DNA from: Pseudomonas lundensis
GTDB lineage: Bacteria; Pseudomonadota; Gammaproteobacteria; Pseudomonadales; Pseudomonadaceae
Length of the DNA stretch: 64,000 nt
Assembly: GCF_001042985.1 (NCBI RefSeq)
Contig: NZ_JYKY01000008.1
Location: 62,001 to 126,000, forward strand
Reading direction: 5' to 3'
The translations under genes and the position numbers were made by a program. Below, in pieces: positions 47,131 through 56,000 of the stretch (its first letter is position 1; every line of letters begins with the position of its first letter). The notes below the pieces were generated by a model, which was given only the letters and a program-made list of their open reading frames with translations, was not told where the DNA came from and did no database searches.

Positions 47131-47351
47131 CGCAACGCGCCTCGAAAACAGACCATGGACACGACGGGGCTGACCTGCCTCCGTCACACAGGCCATCAGC
47201 CTGGCCGCCTTCGGGCACAGCGCCAAATGAAGGTGAATGAAGGGATTTTCAGCCCTTTCTTAAAGGATCCTTCACGTGCCTGAAAGCGCCGCGTTAGGTT
47301 CCAGCGGCAAGACTGCCGGGGTTTGCAATTCCACTCCCCGGAGGTTCAGGC

Positions 47352-50300
47352 ATGCTCGGGCTGGTAAAGACCGCACTGCACAAGCCCTACACATTTATGG
47401 TGTTGGCGATTTTCATCTGCATCATTGGCCCCCTGGCCGCCGTGCGTACGCCCACGGACGTGTTCCCGGACATCGGCATTCCGGTGGTTGCCGTGGTATG
47501 GCAATACACCGGGCTGGCGCCCGCCGACATGGCGGGGCGGGTGATTTACACCTATGAGCGCTCGCTCAGCACCACCGTGAATGACATCGAACACATCGAG
47601 TCACAATCGTTGCCGGGCATGGGCATCGTGAAAATATTCTTCCAGCCCGGCGTCGACATTCGTACGGCCAACGCCCAAGTCACCGCGGTGTCGCAAACCG
47701 TGCTCAAACAAATGCCGCCCGGCATTACCCCACCCCTGATCCTCAACTACAGCGCCTCCACCGTGCCGATTCTGCAACTGGCGTTCTCCAGCCCTACGCT
47801 GTCAGAAGCGCACATCCGCGACCTGGTGCAGAACAACATTCGCTTGCCCCTCAGCGCCCTGCCCGGGCTGGCCATGCCCACGCCCATGGGCGGCAAACAG
47901 CGCCAGATTACCCTCGACCTCGACCCCCAAGCGCTGGCCGCCAAGGGCTTGTCGGCGCAGGACGTGGGCACTGCACTGGCGGCCCAAAACCAGATCATCC
48001 CAGTGGGCACGGCCAAGCTCGGCACCTATGAGTACACGGTGATGCTCAATAACAGCCCCAAGGCCATCGACGAACTCAACGACTTGCCGATCAAAACCGT
48101 GAACGGCGCGTTGATTACCATTGGCCAAGTGGCCCACGTGCGTGACGGATCGCCGCCGCAAACCAACATCGTGCGGGTGGACGGCCACCGCGCAGTGCTG
48201 ATGCCGGCGTTGAAAAACGGCAACATTTCGACCCTGTCCATCGTCGACGGCATTCGCGCGATGCTGCCGCGCATCAATGAGACCCTGCCGCCGTCACTGA
48301 AAACCTCGTTGCTGGGCGACGCCTCGGTGTTCGTTAAACAGTCGGTGGGCAGCGTGGCGCAGGAGGGGGTGATTGCCGCCTTGCTGACCAGCGCCATGAT
48401 TCTGCTGTTTCTCGGCAGTTGGCGTTCGACGCTGATCATTGCGGTGTCGATCCCGCTGGCGGTACTGGCGGCCATTGCGTTGCTGGCGCTGAGCGGGCAA
48501 ACCCTGAACGTGATGACACTCGGCGGACTGGCCCTGGCGGTGGGCATTCTGGTGGACGACGCCACGGTAACCATCGAGAACATCAACTGGCACCTTGAAC
48601 AGGGAAAGTCGGTGCGTGAGGCCATCCTGGATGGCGCCAGACAGATCGTCGGCCCGGCGTTTGTCTCGCTGTTGTGCATTTGCATCGTGTTCGTGCCGAT
48701 GTTTATGTTGCAAGGCATTGCCGGCTACCTGTTCCGCCCGATGGCGCTGGCCGTGATGTTCGCCATGGGCAGTTCCTTTCTGCTGTCGCGCACGCTGGTG
48801 CCGACGCTGGCGATGTTTTTGCTCAAGCCCCATATGCCTGAGCAAGGCGTCGGCCATCACCCGGAAAACAGCTACCTCAATCACCACGAAGGCGTACAGC
48901 CCAAACAGCCACACTCGGCGCCGGTGCGGGCGCTGCTGCGCTTTCAGCAAGGGTTCGAGCGTCGTTTTTCTACCGTGCGCGACGGTTACTACGGGTTGCT
49001 GACACTGGCGCTGGCGTGGCGCAAGCGGTTCCTGCTGGTGTTTATGGGGTGTGTACTGGCCTCGTTCGCGTTGTTGCCCAGCCTTGGGCAAGACTTCTTT
49101 CCGGCTACCGATGCTGGCGCCCTGGCGTTGCACGTGCGCTTGCCGTTGGGCACGCGCATTGAGGAAAGTGCCGCAGCATTCGACCGCATTGAGTCGCGCA
49201 TCCGCGAGGTGATCCCGGCCGATCAAGTGGACAGCATCGTCGACAACATTGGTATTCCATTAAGCGGGATCGACATGGCCTACAGCAGCAGCGGCACTAT
49301 CGGGCCGCAGGACGGCGATATTCAGGTCACGCTCACGGCCGATCATGGGCCGACGGCCGCGTACGTGAAAACGTTGCGCGAAGTACTGCCCGACAGCTTC
49401 CCCGGCAGCCAATTTGCGTTCATGCCCGCCGACATCAGTAGCCAGATTCTCAACTTCGGTGCGCCCGCGCCGCTGGACGTGAAGATTTCCGGACGTGATG
49501 ACGCTGCCAATCGCGCCTATGCCCTGCAATTGCAGCGCCGTTTACAGCAGGTGCCGGGCATTGCCGACCTGCGCATTCAGCAGTCGGTGGGCTACCCGTC
49601 ATTGCAGGTGGATGTCGACCGTCAGCGTGCCAGCGGGCTGGGCATTACCGAGCGTGATGTGACCAACAGCATGGTGGCGTCCCTGGCGGGCAGTTCGCAG
49701 GTGGCGCCGACCTTCTGGCTCAACCCGCAAAATGGCGTGTCGTACGGGGTGGTCGCGGCCACACCGCAATACCGGCTGGACAGCCTGCCCGCCCTGGAAG
49801 CCTTGCCGGTGACGGGCAGTAACGGCCAGTCGCACATCCTCGGCGGGCTCGCCACCCTGCGCCGCGTACACAGCCCGGCCGTGGTCACGCACTACAACAT
49901 CCAGCCGACCCTCGACCTATACGCCAACATTCAGGGGCGCGATTTGGGCGCCGTGGCCGCCGACGTGCAACAGGTGATTGATAGCGCCGCCGACCTGCGG
50001 CCCAAAGGCGCGATCGTCAGCCTGCACGGGCAAATCGACGCCTTGCACGAAGCCTTTAGCGGCCTCGGCGTGGGCTTGCTGGGGGCCGTGGTCCTGATTT
50101 ATCTGCTGATCGTCGTCAACTTCCAGTCCTGGCTGGACCCGTTCGTCATCATCACCGCCCTGCCCGCAGCCCTGGCCGGGATCGTGTGGATGCTGTTCCT
50201 CAGCGGCACCTCGTTGTCGGTGCCAGCCCTGACCGGCGCCATCTTGTGCATGGGCGTGGCGACCGCCAACTCGATTCTGGTGGTAAGTTTTTGCCGCGAA

Positions 50301-50570
50301 CGCCTGGCTGAGCATGGCGACGCACTGAAGGCTGCGCTGGAAGCGGGCTACAGCCGATTCCGACCGGTCTGCATGACGGCGCTGGCGATGATGTTCGGGA
50401 TGCTGCCGCTGGCGCTCTCGCAAGAACAAAACGCCCCGCTGGGCCGCGCCATGATTGGCGGCCTGATGCTGGCCACCGTTGCCACCCTGTTATTCGTGCC
50501 CGTGGTGTTTAGCTTGGTGCACGGGCAAAAAGACACTCGCGCTGCTGGAGAAACGCCCCATGTCGTCTGA
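47352..50570 (+). CDS. RND efflux permease, second system
   Basis: This 1072-residue RND permease has GGAGG 8-12 bases before ATG 47352. It begins MLGLVKTALHKPYTFMVLA and carries TPTDVFPDIGIPVVAVVWQY. The proton-relay Asp pair is in LAVGILVDDATVTIENINWHL. It is more divergent from the MuxB/MuxC pair than they are from each other, and the soluble spacer after the first membrane block carries a His/Pro-rich loop (HHPENSYLNHHEG). It is first in its operon; more commonly the adaptor gene comes first. Substrate cannot be told. Confidence 0.9.
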   Translation: MLGLVKTALHKPYTFMVLAIFICIIGPLAAVRTPTDVFPDIGIPVVAVVWQYTGLAPADMAGRVIYTYERSLSTTVNDIEHIESQSLPGMGIVKIFFQPGVDIRTANAQVTAVSQTVLKQMPPGITPPLILNYSASTVPILQLAFSSPTLSEAHIRDLVQNNIRLPLSALPGLAMPTPMGGKQRQITLDLDPQALAAKGLSAQDVGTALAAQNQIIPVGTAKLGTYEYTVMLNNSPKAIDELNDLPIKTVNGALITIGQVAHVRDGSPPQTNIVRVDGHRAVLMPALKNGNISTLSIVDGIRAMLPRINETLPPSLKTSLLGDASVFVKQSVGSVAQEGVIAALLTSAMILLFLGSWRSTLIIAVSIPLAVLAAIALLALSGQTLNVMTLGGLALAVGILVDDATVTIENINWHLEQGKSVREAILDGARQIVGPAFVSLLCICIVFVPMFMLQGIAGYLFRPMALAVMFAMGSSFLLSRTLVPTLAMFLLKPHMPEQGVGHHPENSYLNHHEGVQPKQPHSAPVRALLRFQQGFERRFSTVRDGYYGLLTLALAWRKRFLLVFMGCVLASFALLPSLGQDFFPATDAGALALHVRLPLGTRIEESAAAFDRIESRIREVIPADQVDSIVDNIGIPLSGIDMAYSSSGTIGPQDGDIQVTLTADHGPTAAYVKTLREVLPDSFPGSQFAFMPADISSQILNFGAPAPLDVKISGRDDAANRAYALQLQRRLQQVPGIADLRIQQSVGYPSLQVDVDRQRASGLGITERDVTNSMVASLAGSSQVAPTFWLNPQNGVSYGVVAATPQYRLDSLPALEALPVTGSNGQSHILGGLATLRRVHSPAVVTHYNIQPTLDLYANIQGRDLGAVAADVQQVIDSAADLRPKGAIVSLHGQIDALHEAFSGLGVGLLGAVVLIYLLIVVNFQSWLDPFVIITALPAALAGIVWMLFLSGTSLSVPALTGAILCMGVATANSILVVSFCRERLAEHGDALKAALEAGYSRFRPVCMTALAMMFGMLPLALSQEQNAPLGRAMIGGLMLATVATLLFVPVVFSLVHGQKDTRAAGETPHVV

Positions 50571-51726
50571 TCAAACACCTTCGCACACGCGCTTGATGTA
50601 CCTGGGCATCGGCGGCCTGACGCTGGCCGCCCTGCTGGTGGCCAACGGACTGGCGAGCCGCAGCCGGCATGAGCAGGCGGTCAGCCAGTGGACGCAAGCG
50701 GCTGCCTTGCCGGTGGTGAGCGTGTTCCAGCCCCGGCAAAACGCCGGGGGCGATACCTTGCGCTTGCCAGCCCACCTTGAGGCCTGGAGCAAAGCGCCCA
50801 TACAGGCGCGGGTGAACGGCTACCTCAAGAGCTGGCAAAGCGATATCGGCAGCAAGGTGCAAGCGGGCCAGGTGCTGGCGTTGATCGACAGCCCCGATCT
50901 GGACCAGCAACTGGCACAAACCCGCGCCCGGATGCTGCAAGCGCAGGCCAATGCAAAGCTGGCGGCGACCACGGCCTCGCGCTGGCAACACCTGCTGGCG
51001 TCGCATTCGGTGTCACGTCAGGAAGCCGACGAGAAGCAATCGAATGCGGCCGCCGCCCATGCCAATGCGCAAGCGGCCGAGGCTGATTTCGCACGGCTTT
51101 GCTCACTGGAAGCCTACAAAACCATTCGCGCGCCTTTCGCCGGGACCATCACTGCGCGCCATACGGACATTGGCCAGTTGATCAAGGCCGATACGGACAG
51201 CGACACCGAACTGTTTGACATCGCGGATACCCACCAGCTGCGCCTGTATGTGCCAGTGCCCCAAAACTACGCCAGCGTGGTGCGCCCCGGTATGCAAGCT
51301 CAACTCTCGGTGCCGGAGCATCCGGGCCAAACCTTCAGCGCTCGCCTGATGGGTAACTCAACCTCGGTTGACCCGCGCTCGGGCACACTGATGGCCCAAT
51401 TTTTGGTCCCCAATCCCAACGATGCGCTGATGCCTGGCGACTATGCCGAAGCCGTGTTGGCGGTGGCGCCTGACACCCATGGGGTCAGCATTCCCGCCAG
51501 CGCGCTGATTTTTCGCGCCCAAGGTACCCAAGTGGCGCTGCTGGATGCATCGCAGCATGTGCACTTGCAGACCATCCATATCGGGTTGGAGCTGGGTGAT
51601 CGGCTGGTGGTCGATCAAGGGCTAAAGCCTGCTGATACCGTCATCGACAACCCGCCCGACGCCTTGCGCGACGGTGATGCCGTACGGCTCGCGAACCAGG
51701 GAGCGTCCCATGCTGCCAAGGCTTAA
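50560..51726 (+). CDS. RND efflux periplasmic adaptor, second system
   Basis: The protein has 388 residues from ATG 50560, overlapping the permease stop by 11 bases. One N-terminal anchor helix (LGIGGLTLAALLVANGLA) is followed by the lipoyl halves (VQAGQVLALIDSPDLDQQ and IRAPFAGTITARHTDIGQL), an Ala/Gln-rich helical hairpin and a beta-barrel. It is an HlyD/AcrA-type membrane-fusion protein that would bridge the permease and an outer-membrane channel. Its 3' end overlaps the start of the outer-membrane gene at 51710. Confidence 0.88.
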   Translation: MSSDQTPSHTRLMYLGIGGLTLAALLVANGLASRSRHEQAVSQWTQAAALPVVSVFQPRQNAGGDTLRLPAHLEAWSKAPIQARVNGYLKSWQSDIGSKVQAGQVLALIDSPDLDQQLAQTRARMLQAQANAKLAATTASRWQHLLASHSVSRQEADEKQSNAAAAHANAQAAEADFARLCSLEAYKTIRAPFAGTITARHTDIGQLIKADTDSDTELFDIADTHQLRLYVPVPQNYASVVRPGMQAQLSVPEHPGQTFSARLMGNSTSVDPRSGTLMAQFLVPNPNDALMPGDYAEAVLAVAPDTHGVSIPASALIFRAQGTQVALLDASQHVHLQTIHIGLELGDRLVVDQGLKPADTVIDNPPDALRDGDAVRLANQGASHAAKA

Positions 51727-53124
51727 GTCTGCGCTATGGCTGTGGGTCCTGGCGTTGCAGGGCTGTTCATTGGCCCCCGCCTACACCGTGCCACAACTCG
51801 CATTGCCCGCGCATTATCGTGAACAGGCCGATGCTGGTGCCTGGCATCCTGCGCACCCCGCGGATCAACACTCGGCGCATTGGTGGTGGGTGTATCAGGA
51901 CGCACGCCTCAACGCTCTGCAACAACAATTACTGGACGCCAATCCCGATCTGGCGGCGGCGCTGGCGCATGTTGATGCGGCCCAAGCGTATGCCAGCCAG
52001 TTGCATGCCGGTCTGTTCCCGCAATTGACAGCCAGCGCCCAGCCGCTGCGCGAACGTCAATCAGATAGCCGCCCGTTACGCGGTACGACACAACCGTCGG
52101 TGTACAACAGCAAGACAGCAGCTTCGCGCTGAATCTAGACCTCGACCTGTGGGGCAAAATTCGCAATCAGGTGGCAGCCGGTGATGCACAGGCGCAGGCG
52201 TCAGCCGATGATCTGGCGGTCGCTCGCTTGAGTTTGCAACGGCAATTGACCTGTTTGTATGTGCAGCTCGACGGTCTGGATGCGCAGCAGCGCATTGTGT
52301 CCCGCTCGCTGCAGGATTACAGCCAGGCCCTGCAACTGACCCGCGCCCGTTATCTGGGCCAGATTGCCTCTGAAGTGGACCTGACCCGCGCCCAGACCCA
52401 ACTGGCCCAAGCCCAGGCGCAACTGGATGAGGTGCGCGGGCAGCGCAACTTGACTGAGCATGCCATTGGCGAACTGGTGGGCGAACCCGCCAGCACGTTT
52501 GAACTGGCCGCCCGCGAACAAACGCTGTCCCCGCCGGAGCAACCCGACACGCTGCCCGGCGCCCTGTTGCAACGCCGCCCCGACATCGCAGCGGCGGAGC
52601 GCAGGGTGTTTGCTGCCAATGCACAGATCGGGGTGGCGAAAGCGGCCTGGTATCCCGACTTTAGCCTGAGCGGATTAATCGGCGGGCAAACCCGGGGGGC
52701 AGGCAACCTGTTGGCGGCGGGCAACCGATTCTGGGCACTGGGGCCGCTGGTCAACTTGCCCATTTTTGACGGCGGCCGACTGGATGCGCAGGCGCGTCAG
52801 GCCAAGGCCGAATTTGAAGAGGCCAGCGCGTCGTACCGCAGCACGGTCCTGCACGCTGTGCGGGAAGTTGAAGACAACCTTGCGCAGTTGCGTGACCTGC
52901 GCCAGCAGCAGCTAGACGAGCAGGCCGCCGCCAATGCGGCGCACAACACCCAGACGCTGGCCACCCGCAGTTATGAAGCGGGAGCGGTGAGTTATCTGGA
53001 AGTGGTCACTGCGCAAACCGCCGCCTTGCAGGCGCAACGTCAGGTGCAGGCTCTGCGCACTCGCCAGTTGCAGGCCAGCGTGGCGTTGTTGACGTCATTG
53101 GGTGGTGGCTGGCGTGCTCAGTGA
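51710..53124 (+). pseudogene. Outer-membrane efflux lipoprotein (OprM/NodT type), frameshifted
   Basis: The first part (51710-52132) starts after GGGAG with a lipobox VLALQGCSLAPAY and the family segment WWWVYQDARLNAL, but stops after 140 residues. The remainder continues in another frame to 53124, including DLDLWGKIRNQVAAGDAQ, RRPDIAAAERRVFAANAQIGVAKA (split here in two) and AVREVEDNLAQL. The switch lies near 52105-52120, at CAACAGCAAGACAGC; one missing base after AA would restore VYNS-K/N-DSSFALNL. If real, this operon has no outer-membrane partner and would need another, such as OpmB. A sequencing error is possible. Confidence 0.85.
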
Positions 53125-53229
53125 CAAACGCCACCGGCGCACGCTCAGGGTGCAAAAAAATAATGGCTCAAAGCCTGCGCCTGCGCCGGTTGCCGCTACG
53201 CTTAGGAAGCAAAACGGCACCGTGACTGC

Positions 53230-53589
53230 TTAGTGGGCGGGCTTGTCGACCGGCAACTCAATGATCCGGGCTTGCAGGTTGTCGAGTTGGGTTATCAAGC
53301 GGGTCAACATCGCCTGCGCTTCGTCGCGGCTAGTGAAGGGGCCGAGCAGCACGCGTTGAACACCGTCAATTTCCGAAATATAAGAGCTATAACCATGTTC
53401 CAGCAGCCTTGCCGTCAAATCACTGAGCGCTTGAGTCTCGCCCAGTTTGACCTCTACCGCCCAGCGAGCCACCGGCGCTTGAACAGTCGATGTGTCAGAA
53501 GCTGCTTTAGCCCGTTGAATTTTATCGTTAGACTCCTGACCGCAAGCCGTCAGGGCCAATATTGCTGTCATCACGATGACTTTACGCAC
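53230..53589 (-). CDS. SPOR-domain lipoprotein
   Basis: The protein has 119 residues, starting at GTG 53589 with GGGGAAA upstream. A lipoprotein signal ends in LTAC at about residue 16. The C-terminal 75 residues (WAVEVKLGETQALSDLTARLL and VQRVLLGPFTSRDEAQAML) form a SPOR domain, which binds denuded septal peptidoglycan. It is short for a SPOR protein and lacks an enzymatic domain. It lies convergent to the efflux operon and divergent from rsmE. A role near the division septum is inferred from the domain. Confidence 0.82.
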   Translation of the reverse strand: MRKVIVMTAILALTACGQESNDKIQRAKAASDTSTVQAPVARWAVEVKLGETQALSDLTARLLEHGYSSYISEIDGVQRVLLGPFTSRDEAQAMLTRLITQLDNLQARIIELPVDKPAH

Positions 53590-53831
53590 TGCGTTTCCCC
53601 TATCTTTTTGAGTGGGTCGATTTTATCACTGGGGCAGCGGCCTTTGCTCTCCTTGAACAAATCCGATACGCCCTTATCTAAGACACATAGGCGAGAGCTT
53701 TCCTCGTACAGGGAATTGCCACTCTGGCTATGACGTCTGTAATGAGCGGCGCATTTATATGCAGTTAGCAGTATTCTGTAGCCATGACCGAAGCCGCACC
53801 GTCTCAGAGACGTGCCATACAAAGCCATCAA

Positions 53832-53844
53832 GGAGAAAAAAATG
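53832..53844 (+). promoter_or_regulatory. RsmA/RsmE-type binding site over the rsmE ribosome site
   Basis: TCAAGGAGAA just before ATG 53842 matches the CsrA-family motif (A/U)CANGGANG with one mismatch and contains the AGGAG ribosome site. Binding there would block translation, a form of self-control reported for CsrA-family proteins. Confidence 0.45.
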
Positions 53845-54036
53845 CTGATACTCACCCGCAAAGTTGGTGAAAGCATAAACATCGGTGACGATATTACGAT
53901 CACTATTTTAGGTGTCAGCGGCCAACAGGTCAGAATTGGCATCAACGCGCCCAAAGATGTAGCCGTACACCGTGAAGAAATTTACCAGCGCATCCAGGCT
54001 GGCCTGACTGCTTCGGACAAAAACGATCAGCAATAA
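53842..54036 (+). CDS. rsmE: CsrA-family RNA-binding regulator, RsmE-like
   Basis: This translational repressor of 64 residues binds GGA motifs in mRNA leaders and is itself sequestered by Gac-controlled small RNAs. The sequence [20 protein letters not shown] and [20 protein letters not shown] matches CsrA closely, and the [10 protein letters not shown] start is that of RsmE rather than RsmA (RRCAESL). The RNA-contact Leu4 and Arg44-type residues (VHREEI) are present. ATG 53842 has AGGAG 6-10 bases before it. No lysC or tRNA genes follow, as would be expected for the rsmA locus. Confidence 0.9.
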   Translation: MLILTRKVGESINIGDDITITILGVSGQQVRIGINAPKDVAVHREEIYQRIQAGLTASDKNDQQ

Positions 54037-54325
54037 ATCTCCGAGGTATCAGCCCTTGGAGTAAGTGTCAGGGCTGCTCAGCCAGCCCTCCTCTTCCTTT
54101 CTATTCCCCTCTGCGCTGTTTTCCCTTCTGCTCCCTGGTGCGACAACCCGAACCGGGTATCGACTTGACGGTTTCAAGGTCTGCGACCACGCTCATTGCT
54201 CGCAGCCGCTTCTCAACCGCTGCTGTGCTGCGCAACAAGGTGTTAAAGGTGTCATCACACTTTGAGGCCTACTTCTTCATTCAGCCCGTTGCGGGCTGGA
54301 ACTGCACAGTCAAGGAATGAAAGAC

Positions 54326-54856
54326 ATGTCTGATTTGATCGTAGTGGGATTTGACGATACTGAAAAAGCTGACCGCGCCTTGACCAAAATGGTGTCGTTG
54401 AGCAAAGAGCATCTGGTGGAGCTGGAAGATGCGGTCATTGTTGTTCGTAACAATGAAGGCAAGGTGCACATCAAACAGAGCGTGAACCTCACCGCCCTTG
54501 GCGCGACCTCCGGCTTGGTCACTGGCGGCCTGTGGGGCGCTCTGGTCGGGCTGTTGTTTCTCAACCCGCTGGCAGGTTTTGCCATCGGCGGCGCGCTCGG
54601 TGCGGGCACTGGTGCGCTCTCGGGGTCGTTGAGCGATTACGGCATCGATGACGATTTCATCAAGTCGCTGAGCGAAACCATTCCCAACAACTCTTCGGCC
54701 CTGTTCGTGCTGTTGCGTAAGTTCCAGCCCGAGAAAGTGTTGAAGGAACTTGAAGATTCAAACTTCAAGGGCAAAGTGTTGCGCACCTCGCTTTCCCCCG
54801 AGCAAGAAGAAAAACTTCAGGCGGCACTCTCTCAAACCAGCCTGACGAAAGCGTAA
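54326..54856 (+). CDS. DUF1269 membrane-associated protein
   Basis: The protein has 176 residues from ATG 54326, which has AAGGA at a proper distance; ATG 54317 abuts that site and is less likely. An N-terminal ferredoxin-like half (LIVVGFDDTEKADRALTKM, LEDAVIVVRNNEGKVHI) is followed by a Gly/Ala-rich hydrophobic hairpin (GATSGLVTGGLWGALVGLLF, IGGALGAGTGALSG) and a soluble tail. The DUF1269 family resembles glycine-zipper channel or stress proteins and is often osmotically induced. The function is unknown. A 289-base leader after rsmE holds only a weak hairpin (54050-54076). Confidence 0.85.
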   Translation: MSDLIVVGFDDTEKADRALTKMVSLSKEHLVELEDAVIVVRNNEGKVHIKQSVNLTALGATSGLVTGGLWGALVGLLFLNPLAGFAIGGALGAGTGALSGSLSDYGIDDDFIKSLSETIPNNSSALFVLLRKFQPEKVLKELEDSNFKGKVLRTSLSPEQEEKLQAALSQTSLTKA

Positions 54857-54874
54857 AAGCCACCCGTTGCCGCT

Positions 54875-54903
54875 CGTTCGACCGCCTCAAAGGCGGTCGA
54901 ACG
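54875..54903. terminator. Perfect 12-base hairpin between convergent genes
   Basis: CGTTCGACCGCC and its complement flank a five-base loop (TCAAA) between the DUF1269 gene (ends 54856) and the minus-strand Ivy gene (ends 54916). There is no T run, but its location fits a bidirectional terminator. Confidence 0.65.
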
Positions 54904-54915
54904 TGTAGGGCAATC

Positions 54916-55332
54916 TCAATCGGTAGGGTTATTGTCCGCAAACGATTTGTTGAGCAGCTTTTTAATGGTGTCATCCGGCATGCCCAAAAATTGCTGATCA
55001 AATGTTTCGGCATTCTCGGCGCGAACGGACAGTAGCCCCCACGCCTGTTTGCCATCGGGGCTAAACACCACATTCAACTGATTGGCTGCACAATCGTGGG
55101 GTTTGCACATCTGGCCGACGGTCCAGGTTTTACCGTCCATGACCACTTTTTCAACAGGAGCCGCAGTGCCCTGACCGGTTTTCACCCAATCCGGGTAAGC
55201 CAGCATGGCCGCATACGCTTGTTTATAGGGTGCTTGAGTCGTCAGCTCAGGTAGCCGACTTTCGGCAGCCACTCCCGTTGCGACACCCGCCACGACCCAC
55301 CCCATCAACGCACGCTTTAAAAATCCTGTCAT
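54916..55332 (-). CDS. ivy: Ivy-type periplasmic lysozyme inhibitor
   Basis: The protein has 138 residues from ATG 55332, with GAAGGAG 7 bases upstream. A signal peptide (ALMGWVVAGVATGVAA) is cleaved near residue 24. The conserved loop CKPHDC, which inserts into the active site of c-type lysozymes, is present in QMCKPHDCAANQ, with the two cysteines able to close it. The C terminus has FSPDGKQAWGLL and FLGMPDD, both family features. Ivy protects the cell wall from host lysozyme and may restrain endogenous lytic transglycosylases. Confidence 0.9.
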   Translation of the reverse strand: MTGFLKRALMGWVVAGVATGVAAESRLPELTTQAPYKQAYAAMLAYPDWVKTGQGTAAPVEKVVMDGKTWTVGQMCKPHDCAANQLNVVFSPDGKQAWGLLSVRAENAETFDQQFLGMPDDTIKKLLNKSFADNNPTD

Positions 55333-55395
55333 CGAAACGCTCCTTCTATTTCCCAAAACTGACGGTCTGACAACTGCCACAGGTTTAGCGCAGTT

Positions 55396-55716
55396 TCAGC
55401 TCAAGCGCACGGCCGTGCCGGTGGCGAATACCACCAGCATGCCACCGCGACCTGACGGCATGCTGATTTCAAAATTCAGCCCCACAATTGCATCGGCGCG
55501 CAGCACGCCCGCACGCTCTCGGATTTCATCCGTAACTTCTGCCCGCGCTTCTTTCAACGCGCGCTCCAGCGTCTGAGAACGCCCACCGAAAAAATCCCGC
55601 ATGCCGGTGAAGAAATCCCGCACGACGTTGATACCGTGTACCGACTCTGCACTGATGACCCCCAGGTACTCCGTGATCTGGCGCCCTTCGATGCTGTTGG
55701 TTGTGGTGATGATCAT
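55396..55716 (-). CDS. YbjQ family (UPF0145) protein
   Basis: The protein has 106 residues from ATG 55716, preceded by AAGGAAGG. The family core is clear: TTTNSIEGRQITEYLGVISAE, then FFTGMRDFFGGRSQTLERAL and ADAIVGLNFE. YbjQ proteins form symmetrical pentamers and are sometimes described as putative heavy-metal-binding proteins, but the role is unproved. No cysteine or histidine cluster is visible here. It is 63 bases upstream of ivy on the same strand and may be cotranscribed with it. Confidence 0.88.
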   Translation of the reverse strand: MIITTTNSIEGRQITEYLGVISAESVHGINVVRDFFTGMRDFFGGRSQTLERALKEARAEVTDEIRERAGVLRADAIVGLNFEISMPSGRGGMLVVFATGTAVRLS

Positions 55717-56000
55717 TAACCCTTCCTTATGCGAGGTGAGGTCTTGCACCTTCCCTCATCGAGGCACAGGTTACCTCAGACAAAGCAGGCCCGACCGACT
55801 TGATCATCAACGTCTGCGGTGCGCTGGTCTTATGAGCAGGCGGTGTTACTGTAGAGGCCAGCCGCGAAACAGCCGGCATCAACAATGAACAGATATCCAG
55901 CGCCACGACAATCGGGACTTCTTGTGGCGTAGATACACTCGGCAGGTATGCATGTAAAACTGCGTCAGGCAATTTTTTGACCCGCTCAAGGAAGTTCTCA

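Noticed and set aside
52100..52130. Programmed ribosomal frameshift in the second efflux channel gene
   Set aside because: No slippery heptamer or following stem was seen, and the family is not known to use frameshifting; mutation or sequence error is simpler.
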